A stretch of DNA of 64,000 nucleotides, taken from the NCBI GenBank assembly GCA_017381935.1, contig JAFOBG010000037.1:18531-82530 (forward strand). Direction: 5' to 3'. Below are positions 13,881 through 22,489 of this stretch, piece after piece; the stretch's first letter is position 1, and every line of letters begins with the position of its first letter. Below the pieces are notes generated by a model. It was not told the DNA's origin, ran no database searches, and saw only the letters and a program-made list of their open reading frames with translations. This stretch comes from Alistipes sp. Lineage in GTDB: Bacteria > Bacteroidota > Bacteroidia > Bacteroidales > Rikenellaceae. A program made the translations under genes and the position numbers.

Positions 13881-14633
13881 ATGAAATTGACACTAACGAT
13901 TAACAACGGCAAGGTTACGACCTTTGCTGAATGCAAAGAGATTACAGAACGTTATGACCTACCACTTGACCTGGAGAGTCTAACGATTGAGCAGGCACAG
14001 AAGCTCTACAACTACATTAACACCAATGCCAGCGAGGAGTACCGTGCTTTTATGGCCGGCATAGATGCCCCCGACCGCAAGACATGGAGTAGTAAACTTA
14101 AGGAGTATACCGCTATAGTGTGCGGAGCTATGGCGGAGGTAACAGGCATACCGGTAGAGGCTTTTACATCCTTAACATTCTCCCAGCAAAGAGCTTATTG
14201 TGATACCTTTGAGTTGCGAGTGATACGACCGCTATATATGGTGGGCTTGTATGAGCCTAAAGGCATTAAGAGCTTTGAGTGGGAGGGTGTAGAGTACCAC
14301 CTGCCAAAGATGACTGCAGACGGCTTCGGAGGTTTGTTGCCGATGTCAGAGGAGACAGCCGAGAGCTGGGCGGAGAGCAATGACCTGCATATCGCAAGTG
14401 AGAATCCGTATGAGTATATAGCGCTTATTATTGCAATACTATGCCGCCCAGAGGGCGAGGCATATAACGAGCTTATAGCTCGGCAACGTGCAGAAGTATT
14501 CAAGCAGCTACCTGTCTATATCGCTTTTGAGGTTTTTTTTTGCAAACTTTTGCAACAGACTACTATAGCAAGTCTTACAGGCGTGTATTTGGGGGCCATA
14601 GCAAAGGGAGAACAGGCAAAGGGGGTGGCTTAG
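13881..14633 (+). CDS. Probable tail assembly chaperone, zero-frame product
   Basis: 250 residues. A beta-rich start (LTLTINNGKVTTFAECKEIT) is followed by a helical body (YNYINTNASEEYRAFMAGID, VCGAMAEVTGIPVEAFTSLT) like that of tail chaperones of the lambda gpG type. Near the end a run of nine T's (14533-14541) gives the heptamer T TTT TTT in the zero frame, and the -1 frame stays open to 14791. A G/GT-type -1 frameshift would make a 303-residue form. The family call is by architecture. Confidence 0.5.
   Translation: MKLTLTINNGKVTTFAECKEITERYDLPLDLESLTIEQAQKLYNYINTNASEEYRAFMAGIDAPDRKTWSSKLKEYTAIVCGAMAEVTGIPVEAFTSLTFSQQRAYCDTFELRVIRPLYMVGLYEPKGIKSFEWEGVEYHLPKMTADGFGGLLPMSEETAESWAESNDLHIASENPYEYIALIIAILCRPEGEAYNELIARQRAEVFKQLPVYIAFEVFFCKLLQQTTIASLTGVYLGAIAKGEQAKGVA
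14534..14540 (+). promoter_or_regulatory. Likely -1 ribosomal frameshift site
   Basis: Heptamer T TTT TTT inside a 9-T run. Zero-frame codons are GTT TTT TTT TGC. A -1 slip continues as TTG CAA ACT into the frame ending at 14791. The overlap between frames is 94 bases. Confidence 0.55.
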
Positions 14634-14791
14634 AGTTACCGAGGTGGAAATCTCTACTGATGTTCGCAGCTCAGGGCTCAGACGGCTCAATCCTGCCCTC
14701 AGAATTGGCGAGGGTGAAGCAGTGGAGACTGACAGATTTCTTTGATTTGGTGGAAATAAAGATAGAATATGCCGAGGTAAATGCAAAATAA
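14540..14791 (+). CDS. Frameshift extension of the tail chaperone (-1 frame)
   Basis: This frame has no good start of its own: it opens at the slippery site, and the first internal ATG is at about 14660 without a ribosome site. It codes for about 83 residues, with a Gly/Lys-rich linker (GGHSKGRTGKGGG) and a helical end (RVKQWRLTDFFDLVEIKIEY). In lambda the T part of gpGT recruits the tail tube protein to the tape measure; a similar role fits. It overlaps the next start by 11 bases. Confidence 0.5.
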   Translation: MQTFATDYYSKSYRRVFGGHSKGRTGKGGGLELPRWKSLLMFAAQGSDGSILPSELARVKQWRLTDFFDLVEIKIEYAEVNAK

Positions 14792-14981
14792 CGGTTTTAC
14801 AAGCAAAATACTTGCAGAGGTAGCCAAGTGTAAGGGGACAGTAGAATATGCCGTAATTCGGGAGTTATGTGCCCTTTATGACCAATTTTGCAACTGCCCC
14901 AGCACTATAGAACAGAGAATATACATAAGGAAAAGAATTGACAATTATAAATCAAGGTTACATGAGCAGAGCGAGAATTAA
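14781..14981 (+). CDS. Small tail-region protein, unknown function
   Basis: 66 residues, helical, with three cysteines (AKCKGTVEYAVIRELCALYD, QFCNCPSTIEQ). It overlaps the chaperone extension by 11 bases and the next gene by 20 bases, so it belongs to the tail operon. No family recognised. Confidence 0.5.
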   Translation: MQNNGFTSKILAEVAKCKGTVEYAVIRELCALYDQFCNCPSTIEQRIYIRKRIDNYKSRLHEQSEN

Positions 14982-15354
14982 CAACATCATCAAGAGCTAT
15001 GCCGATAGTATCGGCTACGGCTATGACACTAATATAGTACCTACGGCTTTAGCCGGTGGCACAAAGTTCCCTGCTATCTTTTGGAATGCTCCAGATGCAG
15101 AGTGGAGTGAGAGTAGGGCCAGGTGGAAATATCCAAGCAAGATATTTATTATTGCCGATGCCGGCAAGCGGGATGTAACTGAGTTGCTTGATGAACTACA
15201 AGACCATGCGCTCAATATCCATCGGGCCATGCAGAATGATGCGAGAGTATTTGCCGATGGTACATTTACCGCACGCCCGATGACAGGCTTTGATAACACC
15301 ACTACTCATGCAATAGAGGTGGCGATAAACATCTACTGCGATGGCGGATGTTAG
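14962..15354 (+). CDS. Tail completion/terminator-like protein
   Basis: 130 residues from ATG 14962. A start helix (RINNIIKSYADSIGYGY), a beta-hairpin with PAIFWNAPDAEW, and a helix-strand end (ELLDELQDHALNIHRAMQND then THAIEVAINIYCDGG) match the small alpha/beta proteins that cap siphovirus tails. Position between chaperone and the HK97 gp10-like gene supports this, but no motif is decisive. It overlaps the next gene by 14 bases. Confidence 0.4.
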   Translation: MSRARINNIIKSYADSIGYGYDTNIVPTALAGGTKFPAIFWNAPDAEWSESRARWKYPSKIFIIADAGKRDVTELLDELQDHALNIHRAMQNDARVFADGTFTARPMTGFDNTTTHAIEVAINIYCDGGC

Positions 15355-15892
15355 AAAGGCAGGTACTGCCGAAGATTGGCAGCCGTTGTGCGACCTTATC
15401 AAGGATGCTCTGGTAGCGAAACTTGCCGAGCAAGACCACAACGCCACAGGTGCGCTTTCGGATAGTATCGAGGTTATAGCTAAAGAACTGCCCGATAGGT
15501 GGGTTATTGAGGCACTGGCGAACATATATGGCAAATTTGTGAATAATGGCCGGCGACAAGGTGCAGCACCTCCACCGATAGAGGTTATATATGAATGGAT
15601 GCGGCAAAGGAATATCGCATCCGAGGTAGTAAAAGAGACCCAGCGCAGAGGTATAGCCTTTGTAATAGCAAGAAGCATATCTCAGAGAGGAATACCTCCT
15701 GTAGGGGGTTACTCCCAACACTACTCAAAGGGTAACAGCCTAAAGCGCACCGGTTGGGTTGATGATGTAGTAGCAGAGAATGAGGAGAAGATATATGAGC
15801 TGGTGGAGGAGGTTATCGGCAAGGTAACAGATTGGATAATTTTTAACAAATATAAACATACAGCAACATTCTTTAACAATGGCAATAAATAA
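15341..15892 (+). CDS. HK97 gp10-like tail/neck component
   Basis: 183 residues. The part DHNATGALSDSIEVIAKELP, then FVNNGRRQGAAPPPIEVIYE and RNIASEVVKETQRRGIAFVI, is the layout of HK97 gp10-type proteins, which sit at the head-tail joint. A helical end (VDDVVAENEEKIYELVEEVI) follows. It overlaps both neighbours by 14 bases. Neck proteins are usually near the head genes; here the gene lies in the tail block ahead of them. Confidence 0.5.
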   Translation: MADVRKAGTAEDWQPLCDLIKDALVAKLAEQDHNATGALSDSIEVIAKELPDRWVIEALANIYGKFVNNGRRQGAAPPPIEVIYEWMRQRNIASEVVKETQRRGIAFVIARSISQRGIPPVGGYSQHYSKGNSLKRTGWVDDVVAENEEKIYELVEEVIGKVTDWIIFNKYKHTATFFNNGNK

Positions 15893-16802
15893 TGTGTACT
15901 TCAATTTAGTAGGTCGTGAATGTTTCGCAAATATCATTCAGACCTCAGCTTCTCCGGTTATTGTTAATATATTTGGCTATACAAAGGTATTAACTGAACA
16001 GCAACAGACTATCAACCTCACGCCATATATGCGAGAGCAGATAAGTATATCCCCTATTTGGAGAGGCTTGTTCACGGTTAAAGGTGGTGCAATCACACCG
16101 AGCATAGAGATAGATGGCAGGGAATATGCTGCGCAAGAATCTTGGCACATTGGAGAAAGAAAGTATAATAAGCATGCTTCAGATCTCCCATTCCGATTAA
16201 TCGCACCTGGACAAGCTGATACTGTAACTACTTATATCGTAGCAGGCGGAGCTATTGAGATAGACTCAGACGCCGGCCCTGTTGGAGAATTACCGAATGA
16301 GGGAGATAGTGGTTCTTTGGGAGCGTTATATCTGCGCCCAACAGAGGATATGGGTTTAATTACCCTGTATAATCTGGATGATAGCGGAGCTTCGGATGAG
16401 CTGGAGCATATTCACTATATATTCCGACCTATGGGGTTAAATGGGAAACGCCTGGCATGGATTAATCGCTATGGGGCATTAGACTTCTGGAACTTTGATT
16501 TTCTTAGAGAGCAGGATTTCGTGGTTGCATCTGAAACAATATATACCCAAAACGGCTATCAGAAAATTGCTAAAAGTGCAGAGAAGGTCTATATTATGGA
16601 AACGAAAGGCACTACACGTGAAGTCTTAGATGCGCTTTCATTTATCATAGCTTCGCCGGCAGTATGGGTTGTTACTGATGACCTTGTGAACGACCCTATA
16701 TTTGATGAAGTCGATATAATTACAGAAGAGTGCAGGGTTTATAGTGATGATGATATACATGGTATGCAGATTAGTTACAGACCGAAGAAGAGAGCATTAT
16801 GA
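15879..16802 (+). CDS. Phage tail-associated protein, unknown
   Basis: 307 residues, beta-rich, no membrane segment. Features are an N-terminal barrel-like part (VYFNLVGRECFANIIQTSAS) and later EHIHYIFRPMGLNGKRLAWI with YGALDFWNFDFL. It overlaps the neck-like gene by 14 bases and the 884-residue gene by 4 bases (ATGA), so it is co-translated with the latter. These two are probably tip or baseplate components encoded before the tape measure. This is inferred from size and context. Confidence 0.45.
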   Translation: MAINNVYFNLVGRECFANIIQTSASPVIVNIFGYTKVLTEQQQTINLTPYMREQISISPIWRGLFTVKGGAITPSIEIDGREYAAQESWHIGERKYNKHASDLPFRLIAPGQADTVTTYIVAGGAIEIDSDAGPVGELPNEGDSGSLGALYLRPTEDMGLITLYNLDDSGASDELEHIHYIFRPMGLNGKRLAWINRYGALDFWNFDFLREQDFVVASETIYTQNGYQKIAKSAEKVYIMETKGTTREVLDALSFIIASPAVWVVTDDLVNDPIFDEVDIITEECRVYSDDDIHGMQISYRPKKRAL

Positions 16803-19453
16803 TAGAGGTATATATAGATAATGAGCAGTTGGAAATACCCAATACTACGAGTGTGGGAATCAACGTAGGTATTGCACACATTGAAGACCCAATTTCTGCG
16901 AGTGGCTCATTCTCGCAGACTATAGATGTGCCGAGGACAACGCACAACGAGGCGGTGTTCGGGCATACAGAGCAGATACTCTCGCCCGACATCTTCAACC
17001 ACGCAGAGCATACCGTAGCAGTGTATGAGGATGGCGTGGAGTTGATCAAGGGTAAGGCATACTTTGAGGGTGCTACAGACACACACTACAAGTTGCAGAT
17101 CGTAGGCAATGAGTTTGACTGGTTGGAGCGTATCAAGGATAAGAAGTTGAACGAGATAGATGATACACCTATCTCTCAGTTTAAAGAATACGAGACAATG
17201 ACAGATGCCGAGCGTAAGGCGGTGTTTTTTGCTTTGCTAAATCACGGTTGCTGGTGGCAGGAGGTAGAGGATGACACGATCCGCAGGAAGTGGGCTACTT
17301 ATGCCGACCTTATTCCGTTTGTCAGCCTGCACACCATTCTGCAGTCTATCTTCAAGGGTTACACAATCAACGCAGGTACTATATCCGAGTTCTTAACTCG
17401 CCTATACGTTACAGGGCAGTGGAAGATGGCTGATAATGCGGATGTACTCGCAGAAGATAATGAGTGGGAGATTAGCTGCACAGGCGCAAATATTATCGAC
17501 ATTACCGCGAATGGAGTAACAGAGGCGGTAGTCGGCACAAAGGTAACAGCAGACAATCACGGCAACGAGGCAGCCTATTGTGATGTGTTCGATACCGTAG
17601 AGAGCGACCCGAATAACCGCATACAAGTAGAAGAGCGAGAGGTTATGGCTGATGGCGAGGCGATAACACATAACATCCTATCATTTGCACCATATGTACC
17701 GACCGAGGATGTTGTGGAAGTTGTCACAGCCTATCGTATGCGACTGCGATACACTACGCAATATGTAATGCGTGGCAATACACCTGTATTCGCTGACACT
17801 ATACACTTCGGAGGTATGCCGGTTGCGCAGTTGAGCTTCGAGGATGGTATTGCTTTCGTTGAGACCAACAAAGACGGACTTAATCAAACGAGATTTAATT
17901 GGAATATCACACCGGCAATGCCTGCCCTTACGAGCCTTGTATCTCCACTGCCTGATGAGTATAAAAAGGACTTCTTCCTCAAGGTGTATGAGCCTGACCT
18001 TTATACCGAGATAGTGCAGATACTATACTACCGAGAGGCTTACTCGATGGATGTAGTTGTGCGTTATGAAACTATTGCTAACTCGGTAACAACAGATAAC
18101 TATTTCCGAGCTGCGAGCCATATAGGGGGCGGAGGTTATTCGAGTGGCGCAGCGTATAACACATCGGCAAGAATTGCCCTCAAGACCAAGTATGGCGATA
18201 TAGTCGTTGTGGATGACTACTACTGCGCGTATAAAGTGCCTACATATACCGTTGAGTACTCTACTAACGATCAAGAGTATCTATTTAGGGAATACCTGCG
18301 ACCTTGTCGCAATGTCGAAGCGTTCAAGTATGCAACCGTTATACTTTATCAGTTCGAGGGTGAGGTAAATACAATATCTTTCGATGTGCAACTGCTCACT
18401 CCTGCTTTCAATGTTTCGACACTTGAGGCAGCAAGCCTCGCGGTGGGCTTTACAAGTAGCCGGGCTACAGAGTTGGGGGATGCAGAGCTATTGGTGGCGG
18501 TAGGCGATGCCTCACTCTCACCAAAGTTCAACGGAGTGCTACCCTTTGGCCTCCCTATATCACTCAACGATGTAGGCGGAGAAACCGCAGCAACAGATAT
18601 GATCAAGGCTATTATGCACCTATTCAACCTACGCATATACACTAATGCCGATACGAAAGTCGTACATCTACTACCTCATAATGAGTTCTACACCGATAAT
18701 ATAGTTGATTGGAGTAACCGCATAGATAGGGACAAGGGGATAGAGATAACTACTATAGGCGATGATATCGGCAATGCCCTATTACTTACATATCAAGAGG
18801 CAACCCCAGCAATCGAGTACTATAACAAGCGACATAATTCACCGTATCTGTCGTGGCGCACACCGCTATTGAGCAAACGCAATAATAAAGAGAATGAGTT
18901 GCAGAACGCAGCCTTTACAGCGCCGATGACCGAGCCGACAATAGAGCTATTCCCGCAATCGCCTATGGGTGGTGGCTCGTTGCTTAATATGGTTGATAAG
19001 GACACGCAGGACACACTCGACAATCTCGACTATGGCAATATCCCGCAGGTGTTGGTGCAAGTTATGAAATCGACTGAAGCCCCTACAGAAGCAATACAAT
19101 ATGTAGGCACAACAGGAGTGCTTGCCAACTATCTACAGCCGGATATAGTTGTAACAGATCAGAATGTCAACACGACTATATCATTCAGCGACAATAGAGG
19201 AGTAGAGGGTTTGCATAAGCACTACGACAAGCACGTGCAGGCATGGAACTACGGTAAGCGTATCATTTGTTATTGCCGAGTGTTGCCGCAGGAAATAGAA
19301 AGCCTACGCAAGGCTGATACTTCGGTGGTGGACTTCCGTTCCAAATTTAAGCTCAATATTGACGGCGAGGACATCTATTGCCGTCTGGAGAGTATAGAGA
19401 ACTATGAGCCGCAGAACGCTACGCACAAGTGTACATTCATTTATTTTAACTAA
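16799..19453 (+). CDS. Large tail tip/baseplate-like protein
   Basis: 884 residues. The N-terminal part (IEVYIDNEQLEIPNTTSVGI, FSQTIDVPRTTHNEAVFGHT, then VYEDGVELIKGKAYF) resembles hub-type structural proteins of Bacteroidetes phages. The remainder is beta-rich with no hydrolase motif seen and ends CTFIYFN. Coupled to the preceding gene by ATGA. A 33-base leader with the TTCC-N5-GGAA element separates it from the tape measure. A tail tip or baseplate hub is the best guess. Confidence 0.5.
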   Translation: MIEVYIDNEQLEIPNTTSVGINVGIAHIEDPISASGSFSQTIDVPRTTHNEAVFGHTEQILSPDIFNHAEHTVAVYEDGVELIKGKAYFEGATDTHYKLQIVGNEFDWLERIKDKKLNEIDDTPISQFKEYETMTDAERKAVFFALLNHGCWWQEVEDDTIRRKWATYADLIPFVSLHTILQSIFKGYTINAGTISEFLTRLYVTGQWKMADNADVLAEDNEWEISCTGANIIDITANGVTEAVVGTKVTADNHGNEAAYCDVFDTVESDPNNRIQVEEREVMADGEAITHNILSFAPYVPTEDVVEVVTAYRMRLRYTTQYVMRGNTPVFADTIHFGGMPVAQLSFEDGIAFVETNKDGLNQTRFNWNITPAMPALTSLVSPLPDEYKKDFFLKVYEPDLYTEIVQILYYREAYSMDVVVRYETIANSVTTDNYFRAASHIGGGGYSSGAAYNTSARIALKTKYGDIVVVDDYYCAYKVPTYTVEYSTNDQEYLFREYLRPCRNVEAFKYATVILYQFEGEVNTISFDVQLLTPAFNVSTLEAASLAVGFTSSRATELGDAELLVAVGDASLSPKFNGVLPFGLPISLNDVGGETAATDMIKAIMHLFNLRIYTNADTKVVHLLPHNEFYTDNIVDWSNRIDRDKGIEITTIGDDIGNALLLTYQEATPAIEYYNKRHNSPYLSWRTPLLSKRNNKENELQNAAFTAPMTEPTIELFPQSPMGGGSLLNMVDKDTQDTLDNLDYGNIPQVLVQVMKSTEAPTEAIQYVGTTGVLANYLQPDIVVTDQNVNTTISFSDNRGVEGLHKHYDKHVQAWNYGKRIICYCRVLPQEIESLRKADTSVVDFRSKFKLNIDGEDIYCRLESIENYEPQNATHKCTFIYFN

Positions 19454-19458
19454 AAACA

Positions 19459-19471
19459 TTCCCCACAGGAA
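19459..19471. promoter_or_regulatory. TTCC-N5-GGAA element, copy 2
   Basis: ATTCC-CCACA-GGAAC in the short leader before the tape measure gene; GGAA ends 15 bases before the ATG. Same flanks as copies at 11762 and 22458. Confidence 0.5.
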
Positions 19472-19486
19472 CAAAATTACACAAAT

Positions 19487-22168
19487 ATGGCAGAAAAAGA
19501 TATAATTCTACGCATTAACACCATAACCGACAAAGAGGTTATGGAGGAGTTTGGCAAGGTATTAAACGACGTGCTTGGCAGTTATGAGGATAACATCCGC
19601 CGACTTGGCGAATATAACTCTCAAATTAAACAGACCCAAGCGGAGATTGCAAGGCTGAAGAAGATAGAGGAGGAGCGAGGCAAACTCAACGAAACACAGA
19701 AACAACAGCTCGCTAATCTTACTGCCGAGGAGCGCAAACTTCGTCAGGCTTCGTCAGAGATACAGCAGACACTGAAGAATGAGGAGAAGATACGCACGAC
19801 TGCAAACGGCACTATGACTAATCAGGCGCAGCTGCTGGGCAAGCTCCGTATGGCGTGGAGGCAGATGACTGACGAGCAAAAGGCAGCCAACCCGCAGATG
19901 TTGGCGGCTATACAGGCTCTTGACCGCCATATTAAGGGGGCAGATGCAAGTATCGGCAACTTCCAGCGCAATGTAGGTAACTACCCAGGCTTGATGGCAC
20001 AAATGGGGCAGAGTGTGGTAAGTATGGCGGCAAGCGTAAATCCAGCATTTGGCTCGGTTACGCAAACGGTTATGGGTATGACCGAGCAGTTCGGGCTAAC
20101 TTCTGGTGCTATCGGTGCTATCGGTGGTGTTCTTGCTGTGGCCGCAGCTGGCTTCAAGGTCTTCCAAGACTCTATGGAGCTGACCCAGCAAGTGGGCGAT
20201 GCTGTAGCTATCAAGGTTGCAGGTTGGGAGGCTACATACGACAAGTTCATCCGTATGGTCGCATCGGCAGACTTCAGCAACTTCTGGGAGCAGCTTCGCA
20301 GAGTCAAGGAGGTAGGCGAGGAGACAGCTGCTGTACTTGACGAACTATTTGAGCGCAACAATGCACTAACTATTGCAGAGGCAAAGGCGAGCGTAGAGCA
20401 ACAGCGCAACCTCAAGATTATGCGCGACCAAACAAGGAGTGTGGAAGAGCGTAAGGCAGCAGGTGAAGCATACACTGCGAGCGTAATGGAACTTGCGCAA
20501 AAGAGACAAGATATTGCCAAACAGGAACACGAGGCTCTGTTGGCAAATTTCGCAGCGCAAACAGGAGCAAGCAAAGAGCAGATAAGTTGGTATATAGAGA
20601 ACTACGACAAATATAGAAACGTAGCCAATAAATACAACGCAGATGTAGCTGCTGCCGAGGAAGCATACAAAGCACAACAGAAATATATCCGCAACTTAGA
20701 CGGTGCAGCCAAAGCTCAAGATTATGCAGATGCTCAAGAACTTTACAAAAAGTGGCAAACTGCCAAAGATAGTGTGAGCAACCTATCTGAAGAAGAACAG
20801 AAATTCTTAGCCATACAAAATAAATACAATCTTGCCAATGACAAAATGACTACACAGCTTGTCAATTCGTGGGCAAATGTATATAGGGCTATCTCTGGTG
20901 CAGAGGCAGCAACACAGCGTGCTGCGACCACCGTAAACTCTCTAACAGCACAACAGAAAAGGCAGGAGACAAAAGAGGCAGCGAAGCCCGCACCAAAAGG
21001 CAAGAGTAAATATGCGAATGTGGAAACATTTGAGGACTACCAGTTGGCTATCGCAGAGGATATGGAAAAACAGACCACAAACCTTGCGAAGTGGCTAATG
21101 GAAGAAGCTGAAAAGGATGTTACCATACCGCAAGAGGTACTTAACTCCGCAGGGGTTAAAGCTGCCAAGATGGCACGAGAGGCTAATGAGTGGCTACAGA
21201 ATGAATTGGAGGCTGCCGAAGCGGAGGAAGCCCCTATAATCGCTCCAGTCGCAGACCCAAGTAAATCCCCTCTCGCCAAAGCTCTGGGAGTAACCGATGA
21301 ACAGCTAACCTCTATAAAGAGCCAAGCACTGCAAGCAGCACAGCAGATATACGGCTCAATACAGCAGATGGCGCAGCAGGCATCACAGCGTAGGCTCGAT
21401 GATGAATTGGCGGCCATAGAGGACAAAACAGAAAGTGAAAAGGCAATACTTAAGGCTAAGTTCGACAAGGGGGTGCTGAGAGAGGAGCAGTATGAGAAGA
21501 AAATTGCCGAGATTGACGAACAAGCTGAGGCAAGGCGTGAGGAGGTCCGCAAAGAGGCTTTCGAGAAAGAGAAAAGATGGAACATGGCTACAGCCTTTAT
21601 GAATATGGCCCTGGCAGTGATTAAGGCGCTTACACAACTACCACCTCCGGTAAAGTGGGTTGAAGCGGCACTTGTTACTGCAACAGGTACTGCTCAAATA
21701 GCAACTATTGCCTCACAGAAATACGCACGAGGTGGTGTACTACGAGGGCCATCACATGCGCAAGGTGGTATAAAGGGATACATAGAAGGTCAGCCATTCG
21801 AAGTAGAGGGGGAAGAGACTATCATAAATGCCCGCAGTTCCGAGAAGTATCGCAATGAATTGTCGTGGATTAACTCTGACAACGGCTGGGGTGTGGACTT
21901 CGCAGGTGTGCGTGGCAAGAGCAACTATCGCCCGCAGTTCAAGTATGCGAGAGGTGGTGTGTTAGGCTCCTTCGATTTCAGCCCTGCTGCTATCCCTCAA
22001 TCTAATACCGTACAACAGAGTATAGCTCGCTATAATGAGCGCACAGAGGAACTTATAGCAGCTGTGAATAGGCGCATAGACCGTTTGCAAGTAAAGGTGA
22101 ATATATCAGATATCGAGAATGCAAGCGAGACTAAACATGTTCATATAGCAAGAGCATCATTACCATAA
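19487..22168 (+). CDS. Tail tape measure protein
   Basis: 893 residues. Residues 30-110 are a long coiled coil (YNSQIKQTQAEIARLKKIEE), followed by a hydrophobic, Gly/Ala-rich segment (about 160-225, GAIGAIGGVLAVAAAGFKVF) and further coiled coils (QRRLDDELAAIEDKTESEK). The C-terminal part has the typical end of tape measures (IATIASQKYARGGVLRGPSH, then GGIKGYIEGQPFEVEGEETI). It sets tail length and is ejected with DNA. By the usual 0.15 nm per residue this suggests a tail of roughly 130 nm, a long-tailed phage. Confidence 0.85.
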   Translation: MAEKDIILRINTITDKEVMEEFGKVLNDVLGSYEDNIRRLGEYNSQIKQTQAEIARLKKIEEERGKLNETQKQQLANLTAEERKLRQASSEIQQTLKNEEKIRTTANGTMTNQAQLLGKLRMAWRQMTDEQKAANPQMLAAIQALDRHIKGADASIGNFQRNVGNYPGLMAQMGQSVVSMAASVNPAFGSVTQTVMGMTEQFGLTSGAIGAIGGVLAVAAAGFKVFQDSMELTQQVGDAVAIKVAGWEATYDKFIRMVASADFSNFWEQLRRVKEVGEETAAVLDELFERNNALTIAEAKASVEQQRNLKIMRDQTRSVEERKAAGEAYTASVMELAQKRQDIAKQEHEALLANFAAQTGASKEQISWYIENYDKYRNVANKYNADVAAAEEAYKAQQKYIRNLDGAAKAQDYADAQELYKKWQTAKDSVSNLSEEEQKFLAIQNKYNLANDKMTTQLVNSWANVYRAISGAEAATQRAATTVNSLTAQQKRQETKEAAKPAPKGKSKYANVETFEDYQLAIAEDMEKQTTNLAKWLMEEAEKDVTIPQEVLNSAGVKAAKMAREANEWLQNELEAAEAEEAPIIAPVADPSKSPLAKALGVTDEQLTSIKSQALQAAQQIYGSIQQMAQQASQRRLDDELAAIEDKTESEKAILKAKFDKGVLREEQYEKKIAEIDEQAEARREEVRKEAFEKEKRWNMATAFMNMALAVIKALTQLPPPVKWVEAALVTATGTAQIATIASQKYARGGVLRGPSHAQGGIKGYIEGQPFEVEGEETIINARSSEKYRNELSWINSDNGWGVDFAGVRGKSNYRPQFKYARGGVLGSFDFSPAAIPQSNTVQQSIARYNERTEELIAAVNRRIDRLQVKVNISDIENASETKHVHIARASLP

Positions 22169-22416
22169 TGGGGAAGTTCGATATAGATAAATATATTACC
22201 ACAAAGGCAGGGTCATTCAATAGTGCGAATGACTTTGCCAAGTGGGCAATGTCTCACGGTGTGATTAATGAGAATAGAGTGCGCTATCAGGCTATACGTG
22301 AGTATTATCGTGCACTACCCTATTCAGATAGGAAAAGAGCGAAAATAGAGACAGCCGACCACTTCTGCCTCTCTTATGACAGGGTGGAAGAAATCCTTTA
22401 TCGTAATAATCTGTAA
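22168..22416 (+). CDS. Small protein after the tape measure
   Basis: 82 residues, helical and basic (GSFNSANDFAKWAMSHGVIN, VRYQAIREYYRALPYSDRKR) with an end like a helix-turn-helix (HFCLSYDRVEEILYRN). The ATG overlaps the tape measure stop. It could be a late regulator or a tail component. The following 73 bases hold only the TTCC-N5-GGAA element. Confidence 0.45.
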   Translation: MGKFDIDKYITTKAGSFNSANDFAKWAMSHGVINENRVRYQAIREYYRALPYSDRKRAKIETADHFCLSYDRVEEILYRNNL

Positions 22417-22457
22417 AAACTCCACAGACGAAATCACAATTACCGTGTTTAATTTTA

Positions 22458-22470
22458 TTCCGGTGAGGAA
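22458..22470. promoter_or_regulatory. TTCC-N5-GGAA element, copy 3
   Basis: ATTCC-GGTGA-GGAAC in the leader of the head operon; GGAA ends 19 bases before ATG 22490. The spacer differs from the other copies while both half-sites are kept. Confidence 0.45.
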
Positions 22471-22489
22471 CAAAAACCTCGAAAAATGT

